A program made the position numbers and the translations under genes. A stretch of DNA of 41,411 bases. Origin: Acidobacteriota bacterium. GTDB taxonomy: Bacteria; Acidobacteriota; CAIWXX01. The notes under the pieces are model-generated. The model worked only from the letters and a program-made list of their open reading frames with translations, was not told the DNA's origin and searched no databases. This document shows positions 1 through 8,554 of this stretch, one piece after another. The stretch spans positions 1 through 41,411 of the forward strand of contig JACPPM010000204.1 of assembly GCA_016191015.1 (NCBI GenBank), read 5' to 3'. The stretch's first letter is position 1. Every line of letters starts with the position of its first letter.

Positions 1-2
1 CC

Positions 3-128
3 CACACACGAGTCAACAAGGTCAAGCATCTCTTGAGAGAAAGAAATCTCGACCGCTTCGGTGCCACGACGAGCGTTGCATCTGCGCTAGGCCCGTCACT
101 CAGGCTTCCCCCGCTTTTGCATTTTTGA
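3..128 (+). CDS. possible 3' end of a gene cut by the window edge
   Basis: The third forward frame is open from the window edge to a TGA at 126-128 and reads as about 41 ordinary, charged residues (beginning HTRVNKVKHLLRERN). A second frame is also open here, so coding is not proven. No domain can be recognised in so short a piece. It would be the tail of a gene running in from the left, followed by the hairpin at 145-177. Confidence 0.2.
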   Translation, partial: HTRVNKVKHLLRERNLDRFGATTSVASALGPSLRLPPLLHF

Positions 129-144
129 TTTTGCATTTTTAATT

Positions 145-177
145 CCTGAATCCGCGCGTCTTACGCGCGGATTCAGG
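145..177. terminator. perfect 15-bp inverted repeat, possible terminator or structured leader
   Basis: CCTGAATCCGCGCGT (145-159) and its exact reverse complement (163-177) are separated by a 3-base loop, CTT. A T-rich tract precedes it (120-144). No T-run follows on the plus strand and none follows on the minus strand, so it is not a textbook intrinsic terminator in either direction. It lies between the possible partial gene at the left edge and the sensor kinase, and may instead be a repeat-derived hairpin. Confidence 0.4.
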
Positions 178-219
178 GGATGGCCTCGCGGATTGCCGCG
201 GCTCCCCCTGTGTGGTAGG

Positions 220-241
220 TTGCACGAAGGCGGATGTGCAA
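220..241. promoter_or_regulatory. inverted repeat TTGCAC-N10-GTGCAA upstream of the kinase
   Basis: A perfect 6-base inverted repeat with a 10-base spacer lies 55 bases before the chosen start of the sensor kinase. The geometry fits a dimeric-repressor operator, but repeats this short occur by chance. No convincing -35/-10 pair was seen beside it. Confidence 0.15.
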
Positions 242-296
242 CGATCGCGGATCTGCGCCGTCTATCATTATTCGACACTGCTCACCGCTTAACCGG

Positions 297-3269
297 ATGC
301 ATTCAGGGGGACGTGGGGTACCGCGCGCGTGGTCGGTCTCTGCCGCGCTGCTCTGCGGATCCCTCGTGGCGTCTGCACTTGATCCTCAGAAGGCCCTGAC
401 ACAGTACGGATTGAATGCGTGGCAGATCGAGCAAGGTCTGCCGGAGAACGCCGTGTACGCCCTGACCCAGACGGATGGGGGCTACCTGTGGGTCGGGACC
501 GAGGACGGCCTGGTCCGTTTCGACGGCATGCGTTTCAAATCGATCGAGGCCGGGTCTACCGGCCGGCTTGCCAGCAACTATGTCCGGGCTCTCCATCAGG
601 ACGCACGGGGAGACCTGTGGATTGGTACGTATGGCGGGGGTCTGAGCAGACTGAGGGGACACGAGCTCGTCACATTTACGACCAGCGAGGGATTGGCCTC
701 CGACAAGATTCTCGCCATTCACGAAGACGCGCAGGGAGCGCTGTGGGTGGGGACGGACGCCGGCCTGAACAAGATCACAACGAGTCACGTCAGCACGATC
801 ACCACCAGGGACGGCCTGGAGAGCGACCGAGTGTTCTCGATCTGCGAGGACCCTGATGGCGCCATCTGGGCGGGGACCAACGGCGGCGGAGTCAGCCGCC
901 TGAAGGATGGGATGGTCCGCTCGTACACCACCCGCCAGGGCCTCTCCAGTGACCTCGTGCGTTGCCTCGCCGCCGACTCCGATGGCACGATCTGGATCGG
1001 GACCGAGGCGGGTCTCAATAGGCTGAAGGATGGCGACATCACGATTCTGACGACCCGTGATGGTCTCCCGGGTGACTGGGTATCGGCACTGCTGAAGGAT
1101 CGCGACGGGGCCCTCTGGGCGGGGACGACCGGAGGGCTCTGCCGCCTTGCGAACGGGCGCATCGCCACGCTCGGCGCACACCAGGGCCTGACGAACGAGA
1201 ACGTCAGGTGTCTGTACGAAGATCGGGAAGGAAGCGTATGGATCGGCACATACGGAGGGGGGCTGAACCGGCTGCGCGACGGGAAATTCAAGACTATTTC
1301 CACCCGGGAAGGACTGGCTGACGACCTGACATGGGCGATCTGCGAAGACGCCCATGGAAGTATCTGGATCGGCACTGATGGCGGGCTGAATCGGTTGAAG
1401 GATGGAAAAATCGATCGCTATTCCATCGCCGACGGCCTTTCAAGCGACAAGGTCGTGTCACTGTATGCGGACGGAAGGGGCACGATGTGGATCGGCACGG
1501 AGGGCGGCGGGTTGAATGCACTCGTGAACGGGAGGTTCAAGGTCTACTCGACCCGGAGCGGTCTGTCCCATGACAGGGTGTCCTGCATCACGGAGGACCG
1601 GCAGGGAGACGTCTGGATCGGAACGCTTGGCGGAGGCCTGAATCGACTTCGTGGCGGCACGTTCACGTCCTACACGATCAAGGACGGCCTTTCGAACAAC
1701 AGCATCAGCTTCGTCCATGAAGATCGCAACGGCGATCTCTGGATCGGAACCAGCGGGGGGCTCAACCGCTTTGAGAACGGGAGATTCACATCGTCCACGA
1801 CGAGTCGCGGGCGTTCGAGTGAACTGTTGAACTCCGTCTACGAAGACACCGATGGCAATCTGTGGATGGGGACTCACGGCAACGGTCTCGCTCTCTGCCG
1901 GGAGGGGAAGCTTGTTTTCGTCACGACCGCCGACGGCCTATTCCACGACGCGGTCTACAAAGTCCTCGAGGATGGGTTCGGGACCTTCTGGTTGACCTGC
2001 AACAAGGGGGTTTTTACTGTCAGGAAGAACGAGCTCCTGGATCTGGTCGATGGAAAGACGACCAGGGTGCACTGCACGGCGTACGGCCTGCCCGACGGGA
2101 TGCGGAGCATCGAGTGCAATGGAGGCATGCAGGGGTGCGGCTTGCGGAGCAGAGATGGACGCTTGTGGGTCCCGACGATTTGCGGGGTCGTGGTGATCGA
2201 CCCGGGATCCATCACGTCCAATCCCCTGCCGCCGCCCGTTTGGGTGGAGGAGCTCACCGTGGATGAGAGTCAGATCGTGCTCGGGGGCGCGGATTCGGCG
2301 CGGGCCCTCGACCTGCGCCCTGGGGTCGACCGCTACGAGCTCCACTACACGGCGCTGAGTCTGGTGGTCCCGGAACGTGTTGCATTCAGGTACATGCTCG
2401 AGGGGTTCGACCGATCGTGGGTCGATGCGGGCACACGCCGGACAGCGTACTACACTAGGATTCCGCCCGGCTGGTATACGTTTCGTGTGAAGGCGTGCAA
2501 CAACGACGGTGTCTGGAATGAGATCGGGGCTTCAGTGCGTTTTCGCGTGATGCCGCTCTATTACCAGACGAGATGGTTCTACGCGTTGTGCCTGGCATCT
2601 GCGTTCCTCTTGGGGTGGGGGCTGTATGCGCTTCGCATTCGACAGATCAGGATGCGATTCGTGGCAGTTCTCGGCGAGCGGCAGCGTATTTCGAGAGACA
2701 TTCATGACACGCTGGCTCAGGGGTTGATGGCGGTTTCGATCCAGTTGGATGCCGTCCAACGGGCGTGGGGGAAATCCGAGGAGGCCTTTGGCGCGGGGTT
2801 GAGCCGTGCGCGAGAGCACATTCGCGGCACACTCGCCGAGGTCCGGCGGTCGGTTTTGGACCTCAGGTCGATGACTCTCGAACAGCAAGGGTTGAGTCAG
2901 GCGCTGGAACAGGCTGCGAGAGAGAGCTCGACGGGCTCAAAATTGCACGTCGTGGTAGAAACGGGAGGCGTAAAGCGGCGTCTGCCCTACGACGTCGAGG
3001 CGAATTTGCTGCGGATCGCCCAGGAGGCGATCACGAATGCGATCCGGCATTCTGGGGGATCGAAAGTACAGCTCGAACTGAGGTACGAGGAGCGTCAAGT
3101 GCGCCTCAGCGTCAAGGATGACGGCAAGGGGCTGGCCTTGCCCGTGAACGCGGGCCACTACGGCCTGCTCGGCATGCAGGAACGGGCCGAAAACCTTGGT
3201 GGGTCGTTCAGCGCAAGGAGCCAGCCAGACGGAGGCGCCGAGATCGAGGTCATCGTCCCTGCGCCCTGA
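297..3269 (+). CDS. two-component sensor histidine kinase with 14-repeat propeller ectodomain
   Basis: 990 residues from the ATG at 297. This start gives a clean signal peptide (ending near AALLCGSLVASA); the upstream extension does not look like secreted protein. Fourteen propeller repeats of the form W-(I/V/A)-G-T...GL.RL (last two degenerate) fill most of the periplasmic part, which fits two seven-bladed propellers. A Y_Y_Y domain follows (LHYTALSL... to RVMP), then one membrane helix (FYALCLASAFLLGWGLYAL). The kinase is of the NarL/DesK type (HisKA_3): the phospho-accepting His is residue 803 in RDIHDTLAQG, followed by an N box (QEAITNAIRHSG) and G boxes (DDGKGL, GLLGM). It should sense a periplasmic or surface ligand, possibly a glycan by analogy with Bacteroidetes hybrid sensors, and phosphorylate the regulator 291 bases downstream. 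The ligand is unknown. Confidence 0.93.
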   Translation: MHSGGRGVPRAWSVSAALLCGSLVASALDPQKALTQYGLNAWQIEQGLPENAVYALTQTDGGYLWVGTEDGLVRFDGMRFKSIEAGSTGRLASNYVRALHQDARGDLWIGTYGGGLSRLRGHELVTFTTSEGLASDKILAIHEDAQGALWVGTDAGLNKITTSHVSTITTRDGLESDRVFSICEDPDGAIWAGTNGGGVSRLKDGMVRSYTTRQGLSSDLVRCLAADSDGTIWIGTEAGLNRLKDGDITILTTRDGLPGDWVSALLKDRDGALWAGTTGGLCRLANGRIATLGAHQGLTNENVRCLYEDREGSVWIGTYGGGLNRLRDGKFKTISTREGLADDLTWAICEDAHGSIWIGTDGGLNRLKDGKIDRYSIADGLSSDKVVSLYADGRGTMWIGTEGGGLNALVNGRFKVYSTRSGLSHDRVSCITEDRQGDVWIGTLGGGLNRLRGGTFTSYTIKDGLSNNSISFVHEDRNGDLWIGTSGGLNRFENGRFTSSTTSRGRSSELLNSVYEDTDGNLWMGTHGNGLALCREGKLVFVTTADGLFHDAVYKVLEDGFGTFWLTCNKGVFTVRKNELLDLVDGKTTRVHCTAYGLPDGMRSIECNGGMQGCGLRSRDGRLWVPTICGVVVIDPGSITSNPLPPPVWVEELTVDESQIVLGGADSARALDLRPGVDRYELHYTALSLVVPERVAFRYMLEGFDRSWVDAGTRRTAYYTRIPPGWYTFRVKACNNDGVWNEIGASVRFRVMPLYYQTRWFYALCLASAFLLGWGLYALRIRQIRMRFVAVLGERQRISRDIHDTLAQGLMAVSIQLDAVQRAWGKSEEAFGAGLSRAREHIRGTLAEVRRSVLDLRSMTLEQQGLSQALEQAARESSTGSKLHVVVETGGVKRRLPYDVEANLLRIAQEAITNAIRHSGGSKVQLELRYEERQVRLSVKDDGKGLALPVNAGHYGLLGMQERAENLGGSFSARSQPDGGAEIEVIVPAP

Positions 3270-3273
3270 CGAG

Positions 3274-3481
3274 ACGGAGCCGCGACCAAACAGGCGGCGT
3301 CTCCGCCGAGCTGGGAGGGTGGAGCGTGCAGCGTGAGAGCGTTCCGTGCCACCCTGAACATCCGAAATGACGCAACCATCTCTGCCATCCTCCCATCCTG
3401 CTTTCCTGAGGGGAGTCTGAAGGATCTGACACTCTCCAAGATGTTGCCATTTCGTGCCGACACTCAACATCTTGGACACTA
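3274..3481 (+). repeat. dispersed repeat family R1, copy 1
   Basis: This fills most of the gap between the kinase and its response regulator. It begins four bases after the kinase stop with an eroded hairpin (CGGAG...CTCCG). The conserved block GCGTGAGAGCGTTCCGTGCC follows, then CTGCTTTCCTGAGGGGAGT, and it ends in TTGCCATTTCGTG...CACTCAACATCTTGGACACTA. The same blocks recur in order at 19700-19885 and, inverted, at 41175-41411. No protein is apparent; the minus-strand open frames through it are shadows, although all copies share the by-chance peptide NALTLHA. It may terminate the kinase transcript. Confidence 0.8.
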
Positions 3482-3560
3482 AAAGAGCTCGGCGTTCGGC
3501 TCGTTGTGTGGGAGAATCTCCAAGTCAGAGCTCGCAGACGGGCAGGGGGGCGGGGCGCGT

Positions 3561-4187
3561 ATGAGCAAACCAGGCCGGATTCGAATCCTGATCGCGGACG
3601 ATCACGCGGTGGTCCGCAAAGGGATTGCGGCGATGATTGCCGAGCAGGAGGACATGACGGTTGTAGCGGAGGCCGCGAATGGCCGGCTGGCTGTTGAGCT
3701 CTTCCTGAAATGCCGGCCCGATGTGGCGCTGATGGATGTGAGCATGCCGGTGATGACGGGCGTCCAGGCTGTCGCCGCGATCCGGCGTGAGGTGACCGGG
3801 GCGCGCATCATTATTCTCACCGTGCACGAGGGGGACGAGGATATTCGACGCGCCATCGATGCCGGCGCGCAGGGCTACCTGCTGAAGAGCGTGCCCGCCG
3901 ATGAGCTTCTGGCTGCGGTCCGCGCAGTGCACGCCGGAAAGCGCTGGGTGCCGGAGGTTCTTTTGGACCGGCTGGCCGAGGAACCCGCGGGGCTGACATC
4001 CCGGGAGCGCGAGGTTCTGCTGATGCTTGCGCGGGGGCTCACTAACAAGGAGATCGCCAGAGTGCTCGGCGTGGGCGCTGGGACGATCAAGACGCATGTG
4101 CTGAGCATTCTGGCGAAGCTGGGCGTGAGCGATCGGACGGAGGCCGTGACCGTAGCCCTGCTTCGGGGCGTCATCAATCTCACCTGA
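3561..4187 (+). CDS. NarL/LuxR-family response regulator
   Basis: 208 residues. The receiver domain (about 7-122) has acidic residues D13/D14, phospho-accepting D59 (ALMDVSMP) and conserved K109 (GYLLKS). A LuxR-type helix-turn-helix follows (about 144-205: LTSREREVLLMLARGLTNKE, then TIKTHVLSILAKLGV). The ATG at 3561 starts directly before the first receiver strand; a longer frame back to 3504 adds nothing conserved and no ribosome-binding site is clear. It is the natural partner of the HisKA_3 kinase upstream and should bind DNA as a phosphorylated dimer. The repeat between the two genes suggests they may now be transcribed separately. Its targets are unknown; the lipoprotein gene downstream is a possibility. 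Confidence 0.93.
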   Translation: MSKPGRIRILIADDHAVVRKGIAAMIAEQEDMTVVAEAANGRLAVELFLKCRPDVALMDVSMPVMTGVQAVAAIRREVTGARIIILTVHEGDEDIRRAIDAGAQGYLLKSVPADELLAAVRAVHAGKRWVPEVLLDRLAEEPAGLTSREREVLLMLARGLTNKEIARVLGVGAGTIKTHVLSILAKLGVSDRTEAVTVALLRGVINLT

Positions 4188-4200
4188 GTGACCGGCACGT

Positions 4201-4218
4201 CTCTACCATCTGGTAGAG
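4201..4218 (+). terminator. 7-bp hairpin just after the response regulator
   Basis: CTCTACC-ATCT-GGTAGAG forms a perfect 7-bp stem with a tetraloop, 14 bases after the regulator stop codon. There is no T-run after it, so intrinsic termination is only possible, not shown. Confidence 0.35.
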
Positions 4219-4573
4219 GCGCACTGGGGCCACCTTGCGCGATAGTCAGCCCCGGCATGAATCACAGAGTGAGGGCTGAGGGGGCGAAAGTTTCCTCCGA
4301 GGATCCCTACCGCGGAGGTCGATCGCGTCCTGCGACCGTTCCACGGAAGCGGATCTCGCGGCTCCGCAATGAGGTGAGTGACGATCGCGCGCCGACATTG
4401 CCGCCGGGTGCGAGTCAGAACCCGGCCGGCCAGGCCGAAATCATCACCTACAAGAACCCTTCCGCTTACAGCCGGTCGTCCTCCATCAAAGTGTACAGCT
4501 ATTCCGGATCATCGACGACATCGAATTACCTCTTGCGGGCGACCTGGTAGGCAGAATCTCGCCCGTGCAGCCA
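4219..4573. other. gene-free spacer with several short inverted repeats
   Basis: No recognisable gene. A 120-codon frame begins with GTG at 4188, directly after the regulator stop, and ends at 4550. Its translation is Arg/Ser/Pro-rich with no domain, and I do not call it. Short potential stems occur (CCTCCG...CGGAGG near 4297-4319, GGTCG...CGACC near 4318-4338, GCGGA...TCCGC near 4349-4368). They could mark a structured RNA, but they match no riboswitch class I know. Confidence 0.3.
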
Positions 4574-4605
4574 GGGCCCGGGGCGCCCGCCAGCGCCCCG
4601 GGCCC
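4574..4605 (+). terminator. perfect 13-bp GC-only hairpin
   Basis: GGGCCCGGGGCGC (4574-4586), a 6-base loop, and its exact complement (4593-4605), followed by ACCCTTTGCTTC. The stem is very stable but the downstream T-tract is only three bases. It lies about 60 bases before the promoter of the next gene, a sensible place for a terminator insulating that gene. Confidence 0.5.
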
Positions 4606-4665
4606 ACCCTTTGCTTCGAGCGGAGCAAATTCCGTGCATGAGGAGCCGGCACGCGCGCCACTGTA

Positions 4666-4694
4666 TTGACTTTCGGCGAGACGCGCCCTAGATT
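4666..4694 (+). promoter_or_regulatory. sigma70-like promoter for the TPR lipoprotein gene
   Basis: TTGACT (4666-4671), a 17-base spacer, and TAGATT (4689-4694) give a -35/-10 pair close to consensus with ideal spacing. The likely transcription start is about 4701, some 20 bases before the ATG at 4722. Confidence 0.55.
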
Positions 4695-4721
4695 GGGGCT
4701 CGGTAGTCAATCTAATTGGCC

Positions 4722-7109
4722 ATGTCGATGCTACGAACATTCGCTCACGGGCTCGTCACCATTGCTCTCCTCACCGCCTGCGTCCTGATGACCGCGCCTT
4801 CGTGCAGCCGACGGCCAACCGAGTCGGAAAGAACTCCAGCTCCGATGGTGGTCAAGACGCGCAGGTCGGTTGCCGTCCTGGGGTTCCGTAACCTCTCGGA
4901 ACGGACCGACGCAGCGTGGTTGTCTGCGGCGCTCGCCGAGATGCTCGGCAGGGAGCTCGCAGCGAGTGAAGAACTACGGATGATCCCGGACGAGAACGTG
5001 GCACGAATGAAAGTCGACCTTGCCGTGTCTGAGATCGACAGCCTCCCCGCCGATCTGCTCGCAAAAATACGCTCTAACCTCGGAACGGACCTGGTCATTC
5101 TCGGCTCATACATGGCCGGAGGAAGAGGAGAAGGGGGAGAGATCCGCCTCGACCTGACCGTGCAGGACGCGATGTCCGGTGGCACCGTAGCTACTGTTGT
5201 GGACGCAGGCAAGGAGGCCAGCCTTCGCGAGCTGGTCTCGGTCCTCGCAACTCGCCTGCGCCAGAGCCTCCACGGCGGCCATTCGCAGGCATCCCAGCCC
5301 GGACCAGCCGTGGCATCTTCGACTGCCACGAATCTCGAGGCGGTGCGCCTGCGTACAGAGGGCCTCGCCAGCCTCCGTTCCTTCGACCCGACTTCGGCAC
5401 GGACCCTGCTGGAGGGGGCAGTGGCCTCCGATCCTTCGTCGCCCCATGCCCATGCCGCAATGGCGGCGGCGTGGTCCGGCCTCGGCTACGACTTGAAGGC
5501 CAAAGAAGAGATCAAGCGGGCGTCCGATCTCTCTGCAAACCTGCCGAGAGAAGAGCGACTCTTTATCGAGGGACGTTACCACGAGGCGTTCAAGGCGTGG
5601 GAAGAAGCGATCGAGGCGTATAGGACGCTCGTGGGACTCTTTTCAGACAACGTCGAGTACGGGCTTCGCCTTGCTGAGGTCCTGTCGGCCGCCGGGCGCG
5701 GAAAGGAGGCGCTGCAGGCCGTCGAAGTTCTGCGAAAGCTTCCACCCCCGGGACGCGACGACCCGCGGATCGACCTGGCCGAGGCGACGGCGGCTCATTC
5801 GCTGTCCGACTACCGGAAGTCGCAGGAGGCGGCGGCAAGTGCGGCCCTGAAGGGGTCGACCAGCGGGGCGCGTCTTCTCGTGGCACAAGCGCGGTACCAG
5901 GAAGGCCGGGCCGCGGCGCGAGCCGGCGATCCTGGGAAGGCTATCGCGGCATGCGACATCGCGAAACGAACGTTTGCAGAAATCGGCGATCGGGCCGGGC
6001 TGGCGCGCTCTCTGAACCTCCTCGCGAATATCGCCTCCGACCAGGGCGAGTTGGCTCGCGCCAAGGCGGCCTATGAAGAAGCCCTCGCGACCTATCGCGT
6101 GCTGGGCAACCGGGCCGGTACCGCGGCCGCGCTCAACAATCTCGCGGTCGTGTCTGAGCAGTGCGGAGACATGGCAGGCGCACTCGAAATGTACCAGCAG
6201 TCGCTGGGGATCTTCCGCGAGGTTGGCGACAAGCGAAGCACCGCGGTGAACCTGAACAATATCGGCGAGATCATGGAGCAGCAGGGAGATCTCCCCTCCG
6301 CGAAGAAGATGTTCGAGCAATCGTTGGAGATCCGGCGTGGAACCGGCGACAAGTGGGGGATCGCCGGGTCCTTGAACAACATCGCGAAGGTGCTGCGGGT
6401 GGGAGGGGATCTACCCGGAGCTGAGGGGGCGTACCAGGAGGCTCTCACGATCGCAAGGGAAATTGGAAGCAAGAGCCGTCAGGGGGCTACTTTGGACGGC
6501 CTCGGCCGACTCTGCGCCGCACGAGGGGATTTCGGCGAGGCGCGGAAAAGGTATGATGAGTCCGTCGCTATCCGTAGCGGCATCGGCGAGAAGGGTGGCA
6601 TAGCGGAGACATGGCTGGCCATCGCGTCACTCGCGATGTGCCAGGTGAATGCCGGCGCCGCAGAGAGCCTTGCGCGCGACGCCATGGCAGAGTTCGAGAA
6701 CGAGAAACGGCCGGACGACAAGGCGTACGCGTGCGCCGCCCTCGCGGATGCACTTCTGGCCCAGACCAAGTCTGCCGCCGCCCAGGAATCCATCGCCCAG
6801 GCGCTCAAGCTCTCGAACAAGAGCCGCAACCTCGACCTGCGCCTCACCGTCGCCATCTCCGCTGCCCGCGTTCGGGCTGCCGCCGGACGACACGCCGAGG
6901 CATCGATGAGAATCGAAGATGCCATGGCGACAGCGAGGAAGGCCGGCCTGGTCAGCCTCCAACTCGAGGCTCGCCTCCTTCTCGGGGAGATCGAAATCCA
7001 ATCGGGCAAGGCAGCCCTCGGACGACAGCATCTTCAGGCTTTGGCAAATGACGCATCAAAGCTCGGCTTCGTTTCGATCGCGCACAGGGCAGCCGGCGCG
7101 TTGAGCTGA
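4722..7109 (+). CDS. TolB/FlgO-like N-terminal domain plus TPR array, probable lipoprotein
   Basis: 795 residues. The N-terminus is a signal sequence with a lipobox-like LTAC (Cys20); a second Cys28 (APSC) is a less likely lipidation site. Residues about 45-170 resemble the TolB/FlgO-type alpha/beta domain often paired with TPRs (RSVAVLGFRNLSE, then GTDLVILGSYM). From about 205 to the end are helical repeats. The clearest TPRs lie about 430-640, each of the type ALNNLAVVSEQCGDMAGALE and about 40 residues long, as in TPR_12 proteins. A TTG two codons earlier is a possible start, but the ATG follows the promoter well. It is probably an envelope scaffold; partners are unknown. The gene stands alone, preceded by a strong hairpin. 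Confidence 0.8.
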   Translation: MSMLRTFAHGLVTIALLTACVLMTAPSCSRRPTESERTPAPMVVKTRRSVAVLGFRNLSERTDAAWLSAALAEMLGRELAASEELRMIPDENVARMKVDLAVSEIDSLPADLLAKIRSNLGTDLVILGSYMAGGRGEGGEIRLDLTVQDAMSGGTVATVVDAGKEASLRELVSVLATRLRQSLHGGHSQASQPGPAVASSTATNLEAVRLRTEGLASLRSFDPTSARTLLEGAVASDPSSPHAHAAMAAAWSGLGYDLKAKEEIKRASDLSANLPREERLFIEGRYHEAFKAWEEAIEAYRTLVGLFSDNVEYGLRLAEVLSAAGRGKEALQAVEVLRKLPPPGRDDPRIDLAEATAAHSLSDYRKSQEAAASAALKGSTSGARLLVAQARYQEGRAAARAGDPGKAIAACDIAKRTFAEIGDRAGLARSLNLLANIASDQGELARAKAAYEEALATYRVLGNRAGTAAALNNLAVVSEQCGDMAGALEMYQQSLGIFREVGDKRSTAVNLNNIGEIMEQQGDLPSAKKMFEQSLEIRRGTGDKWGIAGSLNNIAKVLRVGGDLPGAEGAYQEALTIAREIGSKSRQGATLDGLGRLCAARGDFGEARKRYDESVAIRSGIGEKGGIAETWLAIASLAMCQVNAGAAESLARDAMAEFENEKRPDDKAYACAALADALLAQTKSAAAQESIAQALKLSNKSRNLDLRLTVAISAARVRAAAGRHAEASMRIEDAMATARKAGLVSLQLEARLLLGEIEIQSGKAALGRQHLQALANDASKLGFVSIAHRAAGALS

Positions 7110-7366
7110 GCCGGACAGCCGGGCGACGAGAACGGTCCGGACCACAGTTTGGTCATTTCGCCCAGGATAGCGCGAAGTGACGCAGGTGGTGAAAACCCCG
7201 CCGGAGCTCGGGCGGAGCGCGCGTCAAAAGCATCCTGAGTTTCAATGATTTGCGGCGCGGTGAGGGACGCGGAGCTTTGCCTTCGCACCCCGGTGTTTGG
7301 CATGGCCGTTGCATGTTATTGCCGGTGCCGCGACGATGCGTGTGCCGTCCTTAGAGGAGATCGGAC

Positions 7367-8101
7367 ATGGTGGGACTGCGAATCCGCGTTTGGACGCTGA
7401 GCTTCCTATGCTCTGCGTCAGCCACCGCATCGGCCGGAACGATCGTCGGATCCCGACACGACCTTCAGTCGGTCTGGCAGCAGGGGTACAGCATGCCGGT
7501 GATCCTCAATAACTATGGTGAGATCTGCGTATACTGTCACACGCCGCACTCTGCCAACGCCGCCGTCGCCGCGCCCCTCTGGAACCGTTCAGCGCCCTCG
7601 ACCGCCTACACTCTCTACAGCAGCGCGACGATGGACACGGTCGTGGGCCAGCCCAGCGGCGTCTCTCTAGCCTGTCTCTCATGCCACGACGGGAGCATCG
7701 GAGTCGACCAGATCCTGAACGCGCCCGGCAGCGGCCCCAATCTCTCAGGCCCGTGGTATGGTCAGAGCGAGGCTTCGGGACATTGGGCTCTGGACGGTAT
7801 CCGCCGGCATGGCAGCTGCAATCTCTGTCACTACGGCTCCTACGCTCACGATTCGCGCACCTCCGCGCTCGGCAGCGATCTGGGGAACGACCATCCGATC
7901 TCGATGACCTTTCCGACTCCGGCGCAGGATCCTGCGTTCAACCAACCACCCGACCCGTCCAAGGGATTCGGTGACGTGCCACTGTACGAAGGAAAGGTCG
8001 AATGTCCGACCTGCCACAACGTCCACGATCCGGACATCGCCCCGTTCCTCCGCAAGAGCAACAGAAACTCAGCGCTCTGCCTGACCTGTCACATCCACTG
8101 A
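7367..8101 (+). CDS. secreted pentahaem c-type cytochrome
   Basis: 244 residues with a signal peptide (about 1-23, ending SATASA). Five haem c attachment motifs are visible in order: CVYCH, CLSCH, CNLCH, CPTCH, CLTCH. The protein ends two residues after the last one. Additional histidines (for example HTPH, CHNVH) can act as distal ligands, so it is probably a low-potential periplasmic electron carrier of the doubled-CxxCH type. The ATG at 7367 has AGAGGAG about 8 bases upstream. It runs toward the bc-complex series and its last 33 bases overlap the end of the monohaem cytochrome gene on the other strand. It may hand electrons to or from that complex. The 257 bases before it hold no gene. Confidence 0.9.
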   Translation: MVGLRIRVWTLSFLCSASATASAGTIVGSRHDLQSVWQQGYSMPVILNNYGEICVYCHTPHSANAAVAAPLWNRSAPSTAYTLYSSATMDTVVGQPSGVSLACLSCHDGSIGVDQILNAPGSGPNLSGPWYGQSEASGHWALDGIRRHGSCNLCHYGSYAHDSRTSALGSDLGNDHPISMTFPTPAQDPAFNQPPDPSKGFGDVPLYEGKVECPTCHNVHDPDIAPFLRKSNRNSALCLTCHIH

Positions 8102-8542
8102 GGCCGTGGGGGCGGGAGTCACCGCGATACTACGGATGTAGTGAACCAGAGCACGAATCTCTCGAGCCGAGAGGGTCTTCCCCCACGGCGGCATGCCGGG
8201 CGAGTAGCCGAGGCTGGTCCCGCCCTTTTCGATCGCGTCGAAAAGGTCCTGGTCGCTCCGCTTCTTCTGCAAATCAGCCAACGTGAGATCGCGCGGACGC
8301 GGGTCGAGATTGTAGGCATTGAAGCCGTCTCCCTTCGCCTCTTTTCCGTGACACACGGAGCAGTAGTGTTCGAATGTCCGCGCGCCGAGACGATCCAGGT
8401 AACGAGGATCGGTCACCCCGCTCGCCTGCCCGGGCGTGCCGGATTCCGGAAGGGTGCGGCTCTTCGCTCGGCTCCGCGCAACGGCGAATACCGACAGTGC
8501 AAGTACCACGATGCTCGCGGCCGTCAACAGATAGCGCCTCAT
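8069..8542 (-). CDS. membrane-anchored or secreted monohaem cytochrome c
   Basis: 157 residues. An N-terminal hydrophobic segment (YLLTAASIVVLALSVFAVAR) acts as a signal or anchor. One class-I cytochrome c domain follows, with CSVCH about 60 residues in, a following KGDG, and the axial Met probably in PGMPPWG. A GTG one codon earlier is an equally possible start; GAGGGG lies 5-8 bases before. It is the last gene of the bc-complex series, 12 bases after the octahaem gene, so it is probably co-transcribed and is likely a mobile or tethered acceptor for the complex. Its 3' end overlaps the convergent pentahaem gene by 33 bases. Confidence 0.88.
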   Translation of the reverse strand: MRRYLLTAASIVVLALSVFAVARSRAKSRTLPESGTPGQASGVTDPRYLDRLGARTFEHYCSVCHGKEAKGDGFNAYNLDPRPRDLTLADLQKKRSDQDLFDAIEKGGTSLGYSPGMPPWGKTLSAREIRALVHYIRSIAVTPAPTASVDVTGQAER

Positions 8543-8554
8543 CACTACAGCCCC

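Noticed and set aside
480-2000. Regular repeats of about 120-190 bases resembling an array
   Set aside because: They are the coding repeats of the beta-propeller blades, without identical repeats or spacers, so not CRISPR.
3274-3481. R1 repeat as an insertion sequence
   Set aside because: Too short and without any transposase frame; only a non-autonomous element is possible.
4188-4550. A 120-codon frame after the response regulator
   Set aside because: Arg/Ser/Pro-rich with no domain and no ribosome-binding site. Described as part of the spacer instead.
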